Positions 1 through 10,619 of a stretch of 64,000 nt of DNA are shown here, one piece after another (within the stretch, counting starts at the first letter, position 1; each line of letters starts with the position of its first letter). Origin of the DNA: Planctomonas deserti. GTDB taxonomy: Bacteria; Actinomycetota; Actinomycetes; Actinomycetales; Microbacteriaceae. Below the pieces are notes generated by a model. It saw only the letters and a program-made list of their open reading frames with translations. It was not told the DNA's origin and did not search any database. The stretch is from NCBI RefSeq assembly GCF_003067705.1, contig NZ_QANL01000003.1, positions 1 through 64,000 of the forward strand, in the 5' to 3' direction. Made by a program: the position numbers and the translations under genes.

Positions 1-2492
<2,492 letters not shown>

Positions 2493-2505
2493 CACGCGGC
2501 ACATC

Positions 2506-2557
2506 GGGTGCCGGCGTACGGTTGGGGGCGAGTTCGCCCCGCCGGACGCCGGCACCC
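2506..2557 (+). terminator. Branched stem-loop after infB
   Basis: A perfect 12-bp inverted repeat, GGGTGCCGGCGT (2506-2517) with ACGCCGGCACCC (2546-2557), encloses a second perfect 7-bp stem GGGGCGA/TCGCCCC (2525-2531, 2534-2540). It begins 13 bases after the infB stop and is followed by GGCTTTTC. It could be a leaky intrinsic terminator or a processing site that sets the infB:rbfA ratio; the T run is short. Confidence 0.6.
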
Positions 2558-2565
2558 GGCTTTTC

Positions 2566-2588
2566 GCCGGGGCAACACCTGCCCCGGC
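2566..2588 (+). promoter_or_regulatory. Hairpin before rbfA ribosome binding site
   Basis: A perfect 9-bp hairpin with arms GCCGGGGCA (2566-2574) and TGCCCCGGC (2580-2588) and a 5-nt loop ends about 12 nt before the rbfA Shine-Dalgarno (AGAAAGAGG). It is the second of two tandem hairpins between infB and rbfA. A role in mRNA stability or translation of rbfA is inference. Confidence 0.45.
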
Positions 2589-2612
2589 GGCACGTCAGAA
2601 AGAGGAACGAAC

Positions 2613-3071
2613 ATGGTCGATGAAGCACGCGCACGCAAGATGGCCGATCGCATCAAGGAGATCGTCGCCAAGAAGCTCGACCGTGGCATCAAGGACCCGC
2701 GGCTCGGCTTCGTCACCATCACCGACGTCCGCATGACCGGCGACCTGCAGCACGCCAGCATCTTCTACACCGTCTACGGCACGGAGGGGGAGCGCGCGGA
2801 CAGTGCCGCCGCCCTCAAGTCGGCGACCGGGATGCTGCGCAGCGAGGTCGGCCGCAACATCACGGCCCGCGTCACGCCGTCGCTCGAGTTCATCCTCGAC
2901 GCCTTGCCCGAGACGGCCGCGTCGATCGAGCGCCTGCTGCAGGAGGCCCGCGAGCGGGACAACGAGACGCAGACGCTCGCGGCGAACGCCACGTACGCCG
3001 GCGACGAGGACCCCTACGTCAAGCCCCGAACCGACGAGGACGACGACGAGGAGGACGACGCCACCCGCTGA
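2613..3071 (+). CDS. rbfA: 30S ribosome-binding factor A
   Basis: RbfA binds the immature 30S subunit and helps 16S rRNA 5'-end processing, especially in the cold. The 152-residue product starts MVDEARARKMADRIKEIV and carries the KH-like RbfA fold signature (helix, then IKDPRLGFVTITDVRMTGDLQHASIFYTVYG at the fold core, described here by its ends at residues about 25-55). A very acidic tail ends the protein. The ATG at 2613 is chosen because AGAAAGAGG lies at a proper distance; a frame extension to 2508 crosses the hairpins and has no homology-like content. It sits 120 bp behind infB, separated by two hairpins. Confidence 0.96.
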   Translation: MVDEARARKMADRIKEIVAKKLDRGIKDPRLGFVTITDVRMTGDLQHASIFYTVYGTEGERADSAAALKSATGMLRSEVGRNITARVTPSLEFILDALPETAASIERLLQEARERDNETQTLAANATYAGDEDPYVKPRTDEDDDEEDDATR

Positions 3072-3113
3072 CCCGACGTGGTCCGCGAGCGATCCCAGTC
3101 CCTGAGCCCGTAC

Positions 3114-3175
3114 GGTTCCTGAGCTCGTCGAAGGGACGCGACATCCGTTGCGTCCCTTCGACAGGGTCAGGGACC
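3114..3175. repeat. Head-to-head pair of REP-like palindromes
   Basis: Two copies of the window's 25-bp REP-like element lie in opposite orientation: forward at 3114-3138 and inverted at 3151-3175, separated by 12 bp. A third, truncated start (GTCCCTGAGC) is fused just before at about 3099. The pair could fold into one long stem, like the BIMEs of enterobacteria, and it lies between the convergent genes rbfA and mutY, where it may also act as a bidirectional terminator. Seven-base direct repeats follow (CGTCGTTG twice at about 3176-3200). Confidence 0.8.
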
Positions 3176-3238
3176 GTCGTCGTTGGGGACCGTCGTCGTT
3201 GAGGACCGTCGGCGGCTCAGGGACCGTGGCGGGCGCCG

Positions 3239-4120
3239 TTACTCGGGTAGCGCGTAGGACCCGGGTTCGGCGGGCACCGCGAGGCCGTCCGCCACGAGCG
3301 CCGCGAGAGCGCGTTCGAGCTGCACCGCGTCCGGCCACAGCGCCGCGATTTCCGCCGCAGTCACGGGCCGGTGCGACGCGCGCAGCTCGGCGAGGATGAG
3401 GCCGCGCACCTGGCGGTCCGACCCCTCGAACCGCTTCTGCACGACCCTGGCCGGCCCGGTGTATTCCGGATAGCCCGCGGCGCGCCAGCGGCAGGTCTCC
3501 CGCAGCGGGCACGCGTCGCAGCGCGGCGAACGCGCCGTGCACACGACGGCGCCCAGCTCCATCACGCCGGCGTTGAAGACTCGCGCCTCGTCCCGGTCCT
3601 CGGGCAGCTCCGCGGCCATCGCCGCAAGGTCGCGCCGGGTCGACGGCGGGCCGGGGTCGGCGACTCCGCCGACCGCCCGGGCGAGCACGCGGCGCACGTT
3701 CGTGTCCACGACCGGGTGCCGGTGACCGAACGCGAACGCCGCCACGGCCCGCGCCGTGTACTCGCCGACGCCCGGCAGGGCGAGCAGTTCCGAGACGGTC
3801 TCGGGCACGATCCCGCCGTGCCGCTCCGTGATCGCGACCGCGCAGCCGTGCAGGTACAGCGCCCGGCGCGGGTAGCCGAGCCTGCCCCAGGCCCGCACAG
3901 CCTCGCTCTGCGGCGTCGACGCGAGCGCGTGCGGCGTCGGCCAGCGCTCGAGCCACTCCTCGAGCCGGGGGATGACCCGCACCACCGGGGTCTGCTGCAG
4001 CATGAACTCGCTGACGAGGATGCCCCACGGGCCGAAGCCCGGCCTGCGCCACGGCAGGTCGCGCGCGTTCGCGCGGAACCAGGCGTTCACGGCGAGCGCG
4101 GTGTCGCTTGCCGGTGTCAC
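3239..4120 (-). CDS. mutY: A/G-specific adenine DNA glycosylase
   Basis: MutY removes adenine mispaired with 8-oxoguanine. The 293-residue protein has the HhH-GPD glycosylase fold: catalytic Glu in SEFMLQQT (residue 38), hairpin-helix-hairpin LPGVGEYTA (115-123) and the catalytic Asp in VVDTN (139). Four cysteines at 194, 201, 204 and 210 form the C-x6-C-x2-C-x5-C site for the 4Fe-4S cluster. It ends soon after the cluster, lacking the C-terminal MutT-like domain of E. coli MutY; short forms are usual in actinobacteria. The GTG at 4120 is preceded by TAGGCT six bases away, so it is probably translated from a leaderless mRNA. It is transcribed against rbfA and divergently from the kinase-like gene. 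Confidence 0.95.
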   Translation of the reverse strand: MTPASDTALAVNAWFRANARDLPWRRPGFGPWGILVSEFMLQQTPVVRVIPRLEEWLERWPTPHALASTPQSEAVRAWGRLGYPRRALYLHGCAVAITERHGGIVPETVSELLALPGVGEYTARAVAAFAFGHRHPVVDTNVRRVLARAVGGVADPGPPSTRRDLAAMAAELPEDRDEARVFNAGVMELGAVVCTARSPRCDACPLRETCRWRAAGYPEYTGPARVVQKRFEGSDRQVRGLILAELRASHRPVTAAEIAALWPDAVQLERALAALVADGLAVPAEPGSYALPE

Positions 4121-4126
4121 CCGTTC

Positions 4127-4165
4127 AGCCTAGGCGAGGACCGGGACGGTCCACGCGCGTAGGCT
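4127..4165. promoter_or_regulatory. Back-to-back leaderless promoters for mutY and the kinase-like gene
   Basis: On the minus strand TAGGCT (4127-4132) is 6 nt from the mutY GTG. On the plus strand TAGGCT (4160-4165) is 6 nt from the ATG at 4172. Both match actinobacterial -10 hexamers at the distance expected when transcription begins at the start codon. The two divergent promoters share about 30 bp. Confidence 0.6.
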
Positions 4166-4171
4166 CGCGGC

Positions 4172-4843
4172 ATGCCCCTGTACCAGGCAACGCGTTCCGA
4201 GGTCGTCGGCGGGATCGCCGACGAGTTCCTGCACAACTACGGCCGCGGCCGCACCATCCTCGCCGTCGACGGCGCCGACGGGGCGGGGAAGACCCGCTTC
4301 GCGGACGAGCTCGCAGCGACGATGCGCAAGCGCGGCGTCGCCGTTTTCCGCGCCTCCATCGACTCGTTCCTCCGGCCGCGGTCGGAGCGCCACGGCCGCG
4401 GACGCACGGGCGAGACCTGCTTCCACGACTCGTACGACTACTCGACCTTCCGCCGCGTGCTGGTCGAGCCGTTCCGCCTGGGCGGCAGCGCCGGCTTCGT
4501 GCTCGAGGCGTTCGACGGCCGCCGCGACGCGCCCGTCGAGCCGAAGTGGGTCACCGCGCCGGCCGATGCCGTGCTGATCGTCGACGGCGTCTTCCTCAAC
4601 CGCCCCGAGCTCAGCGGCATCTGGAACTACTCGGTCTGGCTCGACGTGCCCGCGGAGATCGCGTTCGCCCGCGTGGCCGAGCGGGACGGCACGGACCCCG
4701 ACCCGGAGGCGGAGAGCAACCGGCGGTACGCGGACGCGCAGCGCCTCTACCGCTCCGTCGTCGACCCGCGCACGAAGGCGTCCGCGATCATCGCGAACGG
4801 CGACCTCGAGCACCCCCGCCGGATCTTCGCCGACAGCTGCTAG
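4172..4843 (+). CDS. Uridine kinase-like P-loop protein
   Basis: This 223-residue protein has a Walker A motif GADGAGKT (34-41) after an AVDGADG strand, an acidic residue following the second strand (ASIDSF), and a lid-like Arg-rich region, as in the uridine kinase/phosphoribulokinase-like family. Its substrate cannot be told from sequence: family members phosphorylate uridine, pantothenate or other small hydroxyl compounds. Start at 4172 is supported by a TAGGCT -10 box six bases upstream (leaderless). It is a single gene between divergent mutY and convergent panE. Confidence 0.8.
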   Translation: MPLYQATRSEVVGGIADEFLHNYGRGRTILAVDGADGAGKTRFADELAATMRKRGVAVFRASIDSFLRPRSERHGRGRTGETCFHDSYDYSTFRRVLVEPFRLGGSAGFVLEAFDGRRDAPVEPKWVTAPADAVLIVDGVFLNRPELSGIWNYSVWLDVPAEIAFARVAERDGTDPDPEAESNRRYADAQRLYRSVVDPRTKASAIIANGDLEHPRRIFADSC

Positions 4844-4874
4844 GCGTTAATCGCTACCGGCTACCCGCTACCCG

Positions 4875-5870
4875 CTAGCCGGCCACGCGGCGCACGACCT
4901 CGGCGACGGGCAGGTGCGCCCGCGAGGCCTCGACCTCGTGCACCATGGCGACGAGCGCCGCGTTGACCGGGCTGTCCAGCCGCAGTCGGGCGGCCTGCGC
5001 CACGACGGCACCGTTCAGTCCGTCGACCTCCGTCGGCCTGCCTCGCCGGATGCTCTGCAGCGTCGACCCCGGATTCGGCGTCGCACCCATGCGCCTGCCC
5101 ATGCGGGCGGGAACCGCCTGCGCGAGCCGGACGGGCAGTCGGGCGAATGCGCGCAGGGTCCGGTCGCCGAGGCCCGAGATCGGATCGAAGCGGATTCCCG
5201 CGGCCACCCCGACGCGGACGGTCTCCTGCATGCCCCGCGTCACCACGGCACGCAGGGCAGGGTCGGCCAGCGTGGCCTGGACGCTCAGCCCGGTGATGGC
5301 GGGCACGGCGTTCACGCCGTTGATCACGAGCTTCGTCCACTGCGCGCCCTCGAAGTTGGCGGTCGCGCGGACCGGCAGGATCGGGTCGAGCAGCTCGACC
5401 GCGGACAGCACCGGCAGGGTGGGCGCGGCACCGGGCACGCCGAGGATCGTCTCCGCTGCCGCCGTCACCGAGACCCGCCCGGGCGCCACGAGGGAGGCCG
5501 CGAACAGCGCGAGCCCTCCGACGACGTCGGAGTGGGGGAGGGCCCTCCTGCCGCCGCGCACGCCCTCCAGGCCGTTCTGCACGACCACGACGGGGATGCC
5601 CCGCAGGTAGCCCGCGTTGGCCGACATCGCGTCCGCGGCGTCCGCGATCTTGGCCGTGACGAGGGCGAGCTCCGGCGGGCGGCCGAGGCGCTCGGCGGCG
5701 GCGACCCGAGCGGTGTGCGTGCCCCACGCGCCGGTGAGGAGCAGGCCGTCCTCCTGGAGCGTCCGCAGGTTCTCGCCGCGCGCGGTCACGTCGACCTCGT
5801 GTCCGGCGCGGTGCAGCAGCGCGGCGAGCGTGCCGCCGACGGCACCCGCGCCGATCACCGCTACCCGCAT
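4875..5870 (-). CDS. 2-dehydropantoate 2-reductase family protein
   Basis: The family reduces ketopantoate to pantoate with NADPH in pantothenate (CoA precursor) synthesis. The 331-residue protein begins with the Rossmann motif GAGAVGG (7-13), has VQNG at 97-100, the catalytic Lys in QWTKLVIN (Lys180, followed by Asn184), and a C-terminal STLQSIRRGRPTEVDGLNG block with the Glu and Asn expected to bind substrate. Length fits PanE (about 300-330). Paralogs of this family with other substrates are common in actinobacteria, so the gene symbol is withheld. The ATG at 5870 follows GGGGGAC. It is convergent with the kinase-like gene and divergent from truB. Confidence 0.85.
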   Translation of the reverse strand: MRVAVIGAGAVGGTLAALLHRAGHEVDVTARGENLRTLQEDGLLLTGAWGTHTARVAAAERLGRPPELALVTAKIADAADAMSANAGYLRGIPVVVVQNGLEGVRGGRRALPHSDVVGGLALFAASLVAPGRVSVTAAAETILGVPGAAPTLPVLSAVELLDPILPVRATANFEGAQWTKLVINGVNAVPAITGLSVQATLADPALRAVVTRGMQETVRVGVAAGIRFDPISGLGDRTLRAFARLPVRLAQAVPARMGRRMGATPNPGSTLQSIRRGRPTEVDGLNGAVVAQAARLRLDSPVNAALVAMVHEVEASRAHLPVAEVVRRVAG

Positions 5871-6010
5871 GCGTCCCCCGCTTCCCGCGGTCTCCCGCGC
5901 CTCCGTACACCCCGTGGGCGCGGCTTCCGATCCTGGTCCCCGCGCACCCGCTCCAGCCTAGGTGAACCGTTTTGGCTCCCCCCGGCGGCATGCCGGATGA
6001 TGGGGGAGTC

Positions 6011-6994
6011 ATGACACGAACATCCGCCGGGGAGCCCGGCCCGCGGGCGAGCGGCATCCTGCTCCTCGACAAGCAGGGCGGCTGGACGAGCCACGACCTC
6101 GTCGCCCGCACCCGGCGCCTCGCCGGAACCCGGAAGGTGGGTCACGCGGGCACGCTCGATCCGATGGCCACCGGGCTCATGATCCTCGGCATCAACAGCT
6201 CCACCCGGCTGCTCACCTACCTCGTCGGGCTCGACAAGGAGTACGTCGCCACCATCCGGCTGGGTTCGGCCACCGTCACCGACGACCGCGAGGGCGACGT
6301 CGTGTCGACCGCCCCGCCCGGCGCCGTAGCCACCCTCGGCGTCGATCAGGTCGAGCAGGCGATGGCGCAGCTCCGCGGCGACATCCGCCAGGTGCCGAGC
6401 ACCGTCAGCGCGATCAAGGTGGACGGCAAGCGCGCCTACGCCCTGGCGCGCGAGGGCGAGGAGGTCGAGCTCGCGGCCCGCGCGGTCACCGTCTCCGCCT
6501 TCGAGCTGCGCGGATACGAGCCGCAGCCGTCCGAGGACCCCGGACAGGGCGACCACCTCGACCTCCTGGTGCGCGTCGAGTGCTCGTCCGGAACCTACAT
6601 CCGCGCGCTGGCCCGTGACCTCGGCGCCTCTCTCGGCGTCGGCGGGCACCTCACCGAGCTGCGGCGCACTCGGGTGGGCCCCTTCGCCGTGCGGGACGCC
6701 GTGACCATCGACGAGCTCGACGTGGCCACCCGGCTGCTGCCGCCCGCCACGGCGGCGGGCGCGATCTTCGAGACCCTGCACCTCACCCACGAGCAGGCGG
6801 TGGACCTCGGACACGGCAAGCGCATCTCTGCCGCGGAGGAGGCGCCCGGTGGCGGACCCCTCGCCGCCGTCGCCCCCGACGGCCGGCTCGTGGGCCTCGT
6901 GGAGTTCTCCGGCCGGGTCGGCAGGTCGGTCGTCAACTTCCCGCCGGACGACCCGGTGCCCCCCGCCGCAGCCGACCCGACGGGAGCGCCGTGA
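6011..6994 (+). CDS. truB: tRNA pseudouridine(55) synthase
   Basis: TruB converts U55 of the T-psi-C arm of tRNA to pseudouridine. The 327-residue protein has the catalytic block HAGTLDPMATG with the nucleophile Asp50, the substrate-loop KEYVATIRLG, and the downstream VDGKRAY and SSGTYIRALARDLG motifs, then a short PUA-like C-terminal region and a Pro/Ala tail. The ATG at 6011 is chosen because GGGGGAG precedes it closely; in-frame ATG 5990 and TTG 5972 add only unrelated residues. Its stop overlaps the next start (GTGA at 6991-6994), indicating translational coupling. In most relatives truB follows rbfA directly; here mutY, a kinase and panE intervene. Confidence 0.95.
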   Translation: MTRTSAGEPGPRASGILLLDKQGGWTSHDLVARTRRLAGTRKVGHAGTLDPMATGLMILGINSSTRLLTYLVGLDKEYVATIRLGSATVTDDREGDVVSTAPPGAVATLGVDQVEQAMAQLRGDIRQVPSTVSAIKVDGKRAYALAREGEEVELAARAVTVSAFELRGYEPQPSEDPGQGDHLDLLVRVECSSGTYIRALARDLGASLGVGGHLTELRRTRVGPFAVRDAVTIDELDVATRLLPPATAAGAIFETLHLTHEQAVDLGHGKRISAAEEAPGGGPLAAVAPDGRLVGLVEFSGRVGRSVVNFPPDDPVPPAAADPTGAP

Positions 6995-7359
6995 TCGAGT
7001 GGTTCACCACGGCGCAGATCGCCATCGCGGTCGCGGCCGGACTGCTGTGCCTCGTCCTCGGCTTCGCGGGCCGGAAGCCCAACGACCTCAGCATGGGCGC
7101 GGCCGCCCTCGTCGAGGTGCTGCTCGTCGCGCAGCTGGTCACCGCGATCGTCGCGCCGATCTTCGGGAACCTTCCCACGGGCAACGTCGCGGAGTTCTAC
7201 GCGTACCTGATCAGCGCCGTCATCGTGCCTCCGCTCGCCGCCTTCTGGGCGCTCGTGGAACGGACGAGATGGAGCACCGTCATCCTCGGCGTCGCCTGCC
7301 TGGCGATTGCCGTGATGCTCTACCGCATGCACATCATCTGGAACGTGCAGCTGACCTGA
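6991..7359 (+). CDS. Four-helix membrane protein, unknown function
   Basis: The 122-residue product has four hydrophobic segments (about residues 7-25, 36-57, 69-88 and 97-115) and no catalytic motif. The GTG start overlaps the truB stop by 4 bp, so it is translated with truB. Small membrane proteins at this place between truB and ribF occur in related actinobacteria, but I know of no assigned function. Confidence rests on the tight overlap and coherent membrane topology. Confidence 0.75.
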   Translation: MIEWFTTAQIAIAVAAGLLCLVLGFAGRKPNDLSMGAAALVEVLLVAQLVTAIVAPIFGNLPTGNVAEFYAYLISAVIVPPLAAFWALVERTRWSTVILGVACLAIAVMLYRMHIIWNVQLT

Positions 7360-7402
7360 CGCGGCGGCGGTGCCCAGCCGGGTAGGCGATAATGGATGGG
7401 AC

Positions 7403-7858
7403 ATGGCTAACAGCGCGCGCGTGACCGGGATCGGTCGAGTCCTGATCGTGGTCTACGGCTTTCTCGCCCTCGCGGCCACCGGTCGCTCGGCGGTGCAGAT
7501 CCTCACGAAGTTCGACGAGGCCCCGCTGGCCTACTCGCTCTCCGCCCTCGCGGCGGTCGTCTACATCGTCGCGACGGTCGCCCTCGTCGCGCCCGGCCGC
7601 AGCGCCGCGTCCCACACCGCCTGGTACCGCGTCGCCTGGGGCACGATCACGTTCGAGCTGCTCGGCGTGATCGTCATCGGCGTGCTCAGCCTGGCCGACC
7701 CCGAGCTGTTCCCCCACGACACCGTGTGGTCGGTCTTCGGCCGTGGCTACGTGTTCGTGCCCCTGATCCTGCCCGTGCTCGGCATGGTCTGGCTGGCGAA
7801 GCACCGCCCGCGGTCCACCTCGCCCGCCGCCGCGTCGGCGGCCCAGAGGACGGCCTGA
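7403..7858 (+). CDS. Four-helix membrane protein, unknown function
   Basis: The 151-residue product has four predicted membrane segments (about 8-30, 40-64, 78-101 and 115-135) and an Ala/Ser-rich cytoplasmic tail. The ATG at 7403 is preferred over an in-frame start at 7370 because homologous-looking sequence starts at MANSARVTGIGR and because GATAAT (7388-7393) lies 9 nt upstream, suggesting a very short or absent leader. It lies between the truB-coupled membrane protein and ribF with only 3 bp before ribF, so the three are probably co-transcribed. No function can be given. Confidence 0.72.
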   Translation: MANSARVTGIGRVLIVVYGFLALAATGRSAVQILTKFDEAPLAYSLSALAAVVYIVATVALVAPGRSAASHTAWYRVAWGTITFELLGVIVIGVLSLADPELFPHDTVWSVFGRGYVFVPLILPVLGMVWLAKHRPRSTSPAAASAAQRTA

Positions 7859-7861
7859 CGG

Positions 7862-8791
7862 GTGCGCCTGTACGAGACGCTGGAGGACATCCCGGCGGGC
7901 TACGGCCCGTCCGCGGTGAGCATCGGTAAGTTCGACGGCGTGCACGCCGGCCACCGCGCCGTGCTCGGCCGGCTCGTCGAGCTCGCCCAGGCCGAGGGCC
8001 TCGTGTCCACGGTCGTGACGTTCGACCGGCATCCGCTCGCCCTGCTCTCGCCCGGATCCTGCCCGCCGCCGCTCGTGAGCAACCCGCAGAAGGTCGCGCT
8101 GCTGGCCGAGGTCGGCGTCGACACGACCGTGCTGCTGCCGTTCGACGAGGCGCTCTCCTCGCTCACCCCGCGCGAGTTCGTCGAGAAGATCCTCGTCGAC
8201 GCCCTCTCGGCGCGGCTCGTGCTCGTCGGGGAGGACTTCCGCTTCGGCGCGCGCGGGGCCGGAACGGTCGAGACCCTCGCGCAGCTCGGCGAGGAGCACG
8301 GATTTCGGGTGCAGACGGTCGGCGACGTGCGCCCGGACCACCACAGACGGGCCTCCTCCACCTGGATCCGCGACCTGCTCACCGCGGGGGAGGTCGGCGC
8401 GGCGGCGACCCTGCTCGGCCGCGCGCCGTCCGTGCGCGGCGTCGTGGTGCACGGCGCCAAGCGCGGCCGGGAGCTCGGCTTCCCGACCGCGAACCTCTCT
8501 CCCGAGTCCGAGGGCCTCATCCCCGCCGACGGCGTGTACGCCGGCTGGCTCACCGACGACGGCAAGCGGTATCCCGCGGCGATCTCCGTGGGCAGCAACC
8601 CGACCTTCGAGGGCGTCCCGCCCAAGCAGGTCGAGGCGTACGTGCTCGACGAGGACCTCGACCTCTACGACCACGTGGTCGACGTGGCGTTCGTGTCCCG
8701 CATCCGCGGCCAGGTCGCCTACGAGGGCATCGGGCCCCTCATCGAGCAGATACGCCACGACGTGGAGCGCGTGCGCCGCATCCTGGCCTAG
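7862..8791 (+). CDS. ribF: Bifunctional riboflavin kinase/FAD synthetase
   Basis: RibF phosphorylates riboflavin to FMN and adenylylates FMN to FAD. The 309-residue protein has the N-terminal nucleotidyltransferase domain with IGKFDGVHAGH (21-31) and GEDFRFG, then the SSTWIRDLL motif, and the C-terminal flavokinase domain with GRELGFPTANL, DGVYAG and SVGSNPTF. Length matches the two-domain family. The GTG at 7862 follows the previous stop by 3 bp. It ends the truB operon; a squalene-cyclase-like gene converges 48 bp downstream. Confidence 0.95.
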   Translation: MRLYETLEDIPAGYGPSAVSIGKFDGVHAGHRAVLGRLVELAQAEGLVSTVVTFDRHPLALLSPGSCPPPLVSNPQKVALLAEVGVDTTVLLPFDEALSSLTPREFVEKILVDALSARLVLVGEDFRFGARGAGTVETLAQLGEEHGFRVQTVGDVRPDHHRRASSTWIRDLLTAGEVGAAATLLGRAPSVRGVVVHGAKRGRELGFPTANLSPESEGLIPADGVYAGWLTDDGKRYPAAISVGSNPTFEGVPPKQVEAYVLDEDLDLYDHVVDVAFVSRIRGQVAYEGIGPLIEQIRHDVERVRRILA

Positions 8792-8839
8792 CCGCGACCC
8801 GACCGCGCGGCCGAGTCCAGCCGCATCCGGCGGGTCCGG

Positions 8840-9832
8840 CTACCGGGAGCCCGCCGCTTCCGACGCGGTCGCCTCGTCCCACCAGTCGAGGACGCGGGTG
8901 GCGTGGAAGGTGAGCCACGGCGAGGGCTCGCCCGGCGGCACGTCGATCTGGAACCAGGTGCGCCCGGGGTGCCGGCGCTCCTGCAGCCAGGTCCCGTCCG
9001 GGCGGCGCGCGGCGCGGATCACCTCGATGGCGTCCGCCAGGCGCGGGTCGGGGGCGGTGCCGTCGTGCAGCGCCGCTGAGCGGAAGTGGTCGGCCGCGTT
9101 GAGCGCGCTGTAGACCCAGCGGAACGGATAGGCGAAGTGTGTCGCCCACGATCCGACGAGCTCGCCCGTGCTGCGCCGACGCAGCAGCCCGCGCTCCAGC
9201 AGGTACTCCTCGCCCGCCCGCCTGGCCTCCCTCAGCGCGTCCGTGCCCCCGGTCGCGGCCTCGTAGTACAGCATCCCCTTCAGGCTGTTGAGGGTCGAGT
9301 GGAAGGAGGACCGGGTCGAGCCCTCGACCCACTCGCAGTTCCAGCCGCCGTCCGCCAGCCGGTGCTCGACGAACCAGCCCGCCAGCGCCGAGACGTCCGT
9401 ACCGAGCCACGCACCGTTGGCGAGTGTGAAGGCGTTGATACAGCAGTCGACCTCGCCGCCCCAGTAGGGCAGGCCCTCGTACTCCCAGCGGCTGTTCGCC
9501 GCGAGCAGCTCCGCGGTCCCGGCGAGCGCCGCCGGATCCAGCCCGAAGTCGCGCAGGGTGTTGAGCGTCCACGTCGTCGCCGTGTAGGGCTGCCCGTCCT
9601 CGTCGGCCGGGTCAGGGCCACGGAAGTCGCCGGGGAAGTACGCGCCCCCCGCCCACTGCCCGTCGGGATCCTGGGCCGCGAGCAGCCGGGCGCCGAAGCC
9701 CTCGGTGGCGACCCGGGCGCGCGTCGCGCTCCAGACCGCCTCGGGTGCTCCCACCAGGTCGCGCTCGACCTGCCAGCGGAGGGCGGGGTCCGAGTCCAGT
9801 AACCAGTCCAGCAGCGGCGGGTCGATCGGCAT
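8840..9832 (-). CDS. Squalene/hopene cyclase-like alpha-barrel protein
   Basis: The 330-residue product shows repeated Gln/Trp-type units of the prenyltransferase/squalene-cyclase alpha-alpha barrel: PDGQWAGGAYF, LADGGWNCEW and RPDGTWLQER, each in a helix-loop-helix context. It is half the length of a true squalene-hopene cyclase and lacks the DXDD protonation motif, so it is unlikely to be a full cyclase; a single-barrel protein of unknown substrate is the best description. The ATG at 9832 (MPIDPPLLDWLL) is chosen; the frame continues upstream but that part is Arg/Pro-rich and overlaps the divergent promoter. It is divergent from the hydrolase at 9950. Confidence 0.75.
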   Translation of the reverse strand: MPIDPPLLDWLLDSDPALRWQVERDLVGAPEAVWSATRARVATEGFGARLLAAQDPDGQWAGGAYFPGDFRGPDPADEDGQPYTATTWTLNTLRDFGLDPAALAGTAELLAANSRWEYEGLPYWGGEVDCCINAFTLANGAWLGTDVSALAGWFVEHRLADGGWNCEWVEGSTRSSFHSTLNSLKGMLYYEAATGGTDALREARRAGEEYLLERGLLRRRSTGELVGSWATHFAYPFRWVYSALNAADHFRSAALHDGTAPDPRLADAIEVIRAARRPDGTWLQERRHPGRTWFQIDVPPGEPSPWLTFHATRVLDWWDEATASEAAGSR

Positions 9833-9936
9833 GCTGGCCAGGCTAGCGCCGTCGCCGCGATCCACCACCCCCTCTCTAAAGGCGGGGTGGCGCGGGCGAC
9901 GCGACCCAGCGGGGCGACGCGGCGCGGCCGACTGAT

Positions 9937-9942
9937 TAGGGT
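9937..9942 (+). promoter_or_regulatory. -10 box TAGGGT, leaderless start of hydrolase
   Basis: TAGGGT lies 7 nt before the ATG at 9950. No Shine-Dalgarno is present, so the mRNA likely begins at or next to the start codon. Confidence 0.55.
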
Positions 9943-9949
9943 TGGCCCT

Positions 9950-10570
9950 ATGTCGCTGCCGATCGTCTTCGTCCATGGCTCGAACCTCGGCGGAAGGGCT
10001 GCCTGGCCGGTTCAGGCGGCCGCCGACTTCGGACGCGAGACGCACTTCCTCGCCCTCCCGGGGTACGGCGAGGGCGAGGAGCGCATCCCCACCGACTTCG
10101 AGGCGGATGCATCAGCCGTCGTCGAGGCCGCGGGGGAGGGCGCACACGTGGTCGCGCACTCCTACGGCGCGCTCGCCGCGATCCGGGCGGCCCACCTCTC
10201 ACCCGCGACCGTGGTGTCGCTCGTGCTGTTCGAGCCGTCGGCGTTCTCGCTCGTGCGCGGGGAGCCGCGGGTGGAGCACTTCATCGCGTCCTTCGGCACC
10301 GAGCAGGAGATCCGGTCGAACGAGCGCTTCCGCCTGCTCCGGCCGCCGTGGGAGGCGGGCCTGAGCCCGGACATCTTCGCCGACGTCGCCACCCTCGCCG
10401 TCACCGGACACTCGAGCGACGCGTACGACGTCGTCGTCGACCGGATCGCGTCGCTCGGGGGCGAGCGCGCCGAGATCGAGGGCTACGGCCACGACCTGCC
10501 GGACGCGCCGCAGTCCGTCGACCTCATCCGCGACTTCATCGAGCGGGTCGAGGCGCGGATCAGCGGCTGA
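9950..10570 (+). CDS. Alpha/beta hydrolase
   Basis: The 206-residue protein is a compact alpha/beta hydrolase: HGSNLGG near the N terminus supplies the oxyanion region, VVAHSYGALAA holds the nucleophile Ser, and GYGHDLPDAP the catalytic His. It lacks a recognisable lid domain. The ATG at 9950 is supported by the -10 box 7 nt upstream; an upstream in-frame start at 9887 would lie in Arg-rich noncoding-like sequence. The substrate cannot be inferred. It is convergent with the VOC gene. Confidence 0.82.
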   Translation: MSLPIVFVHGSNLGGRAAWPVQAAADFGRETHFLALPGYGEGEERIPTDFEADASAVVEAAGEGAHVVAHSYGALAAIRAAHLSPATVVSLVLFEPSAFSLVRGEPRVEHFIASFGTEQEIRSNERFRLLRPPWEAGLSPDIFADVATLAVTGHSSDAYDVVVDRIASLGGERAEIEGYGHDLPDAPQSVDLIRDFIERVEARISG

Positions 10571-10619
10571 CCCGCTCCGGACCCATCGTCTTCATCCAGC
10601 GTGCGTCATCGCGGGCGGA

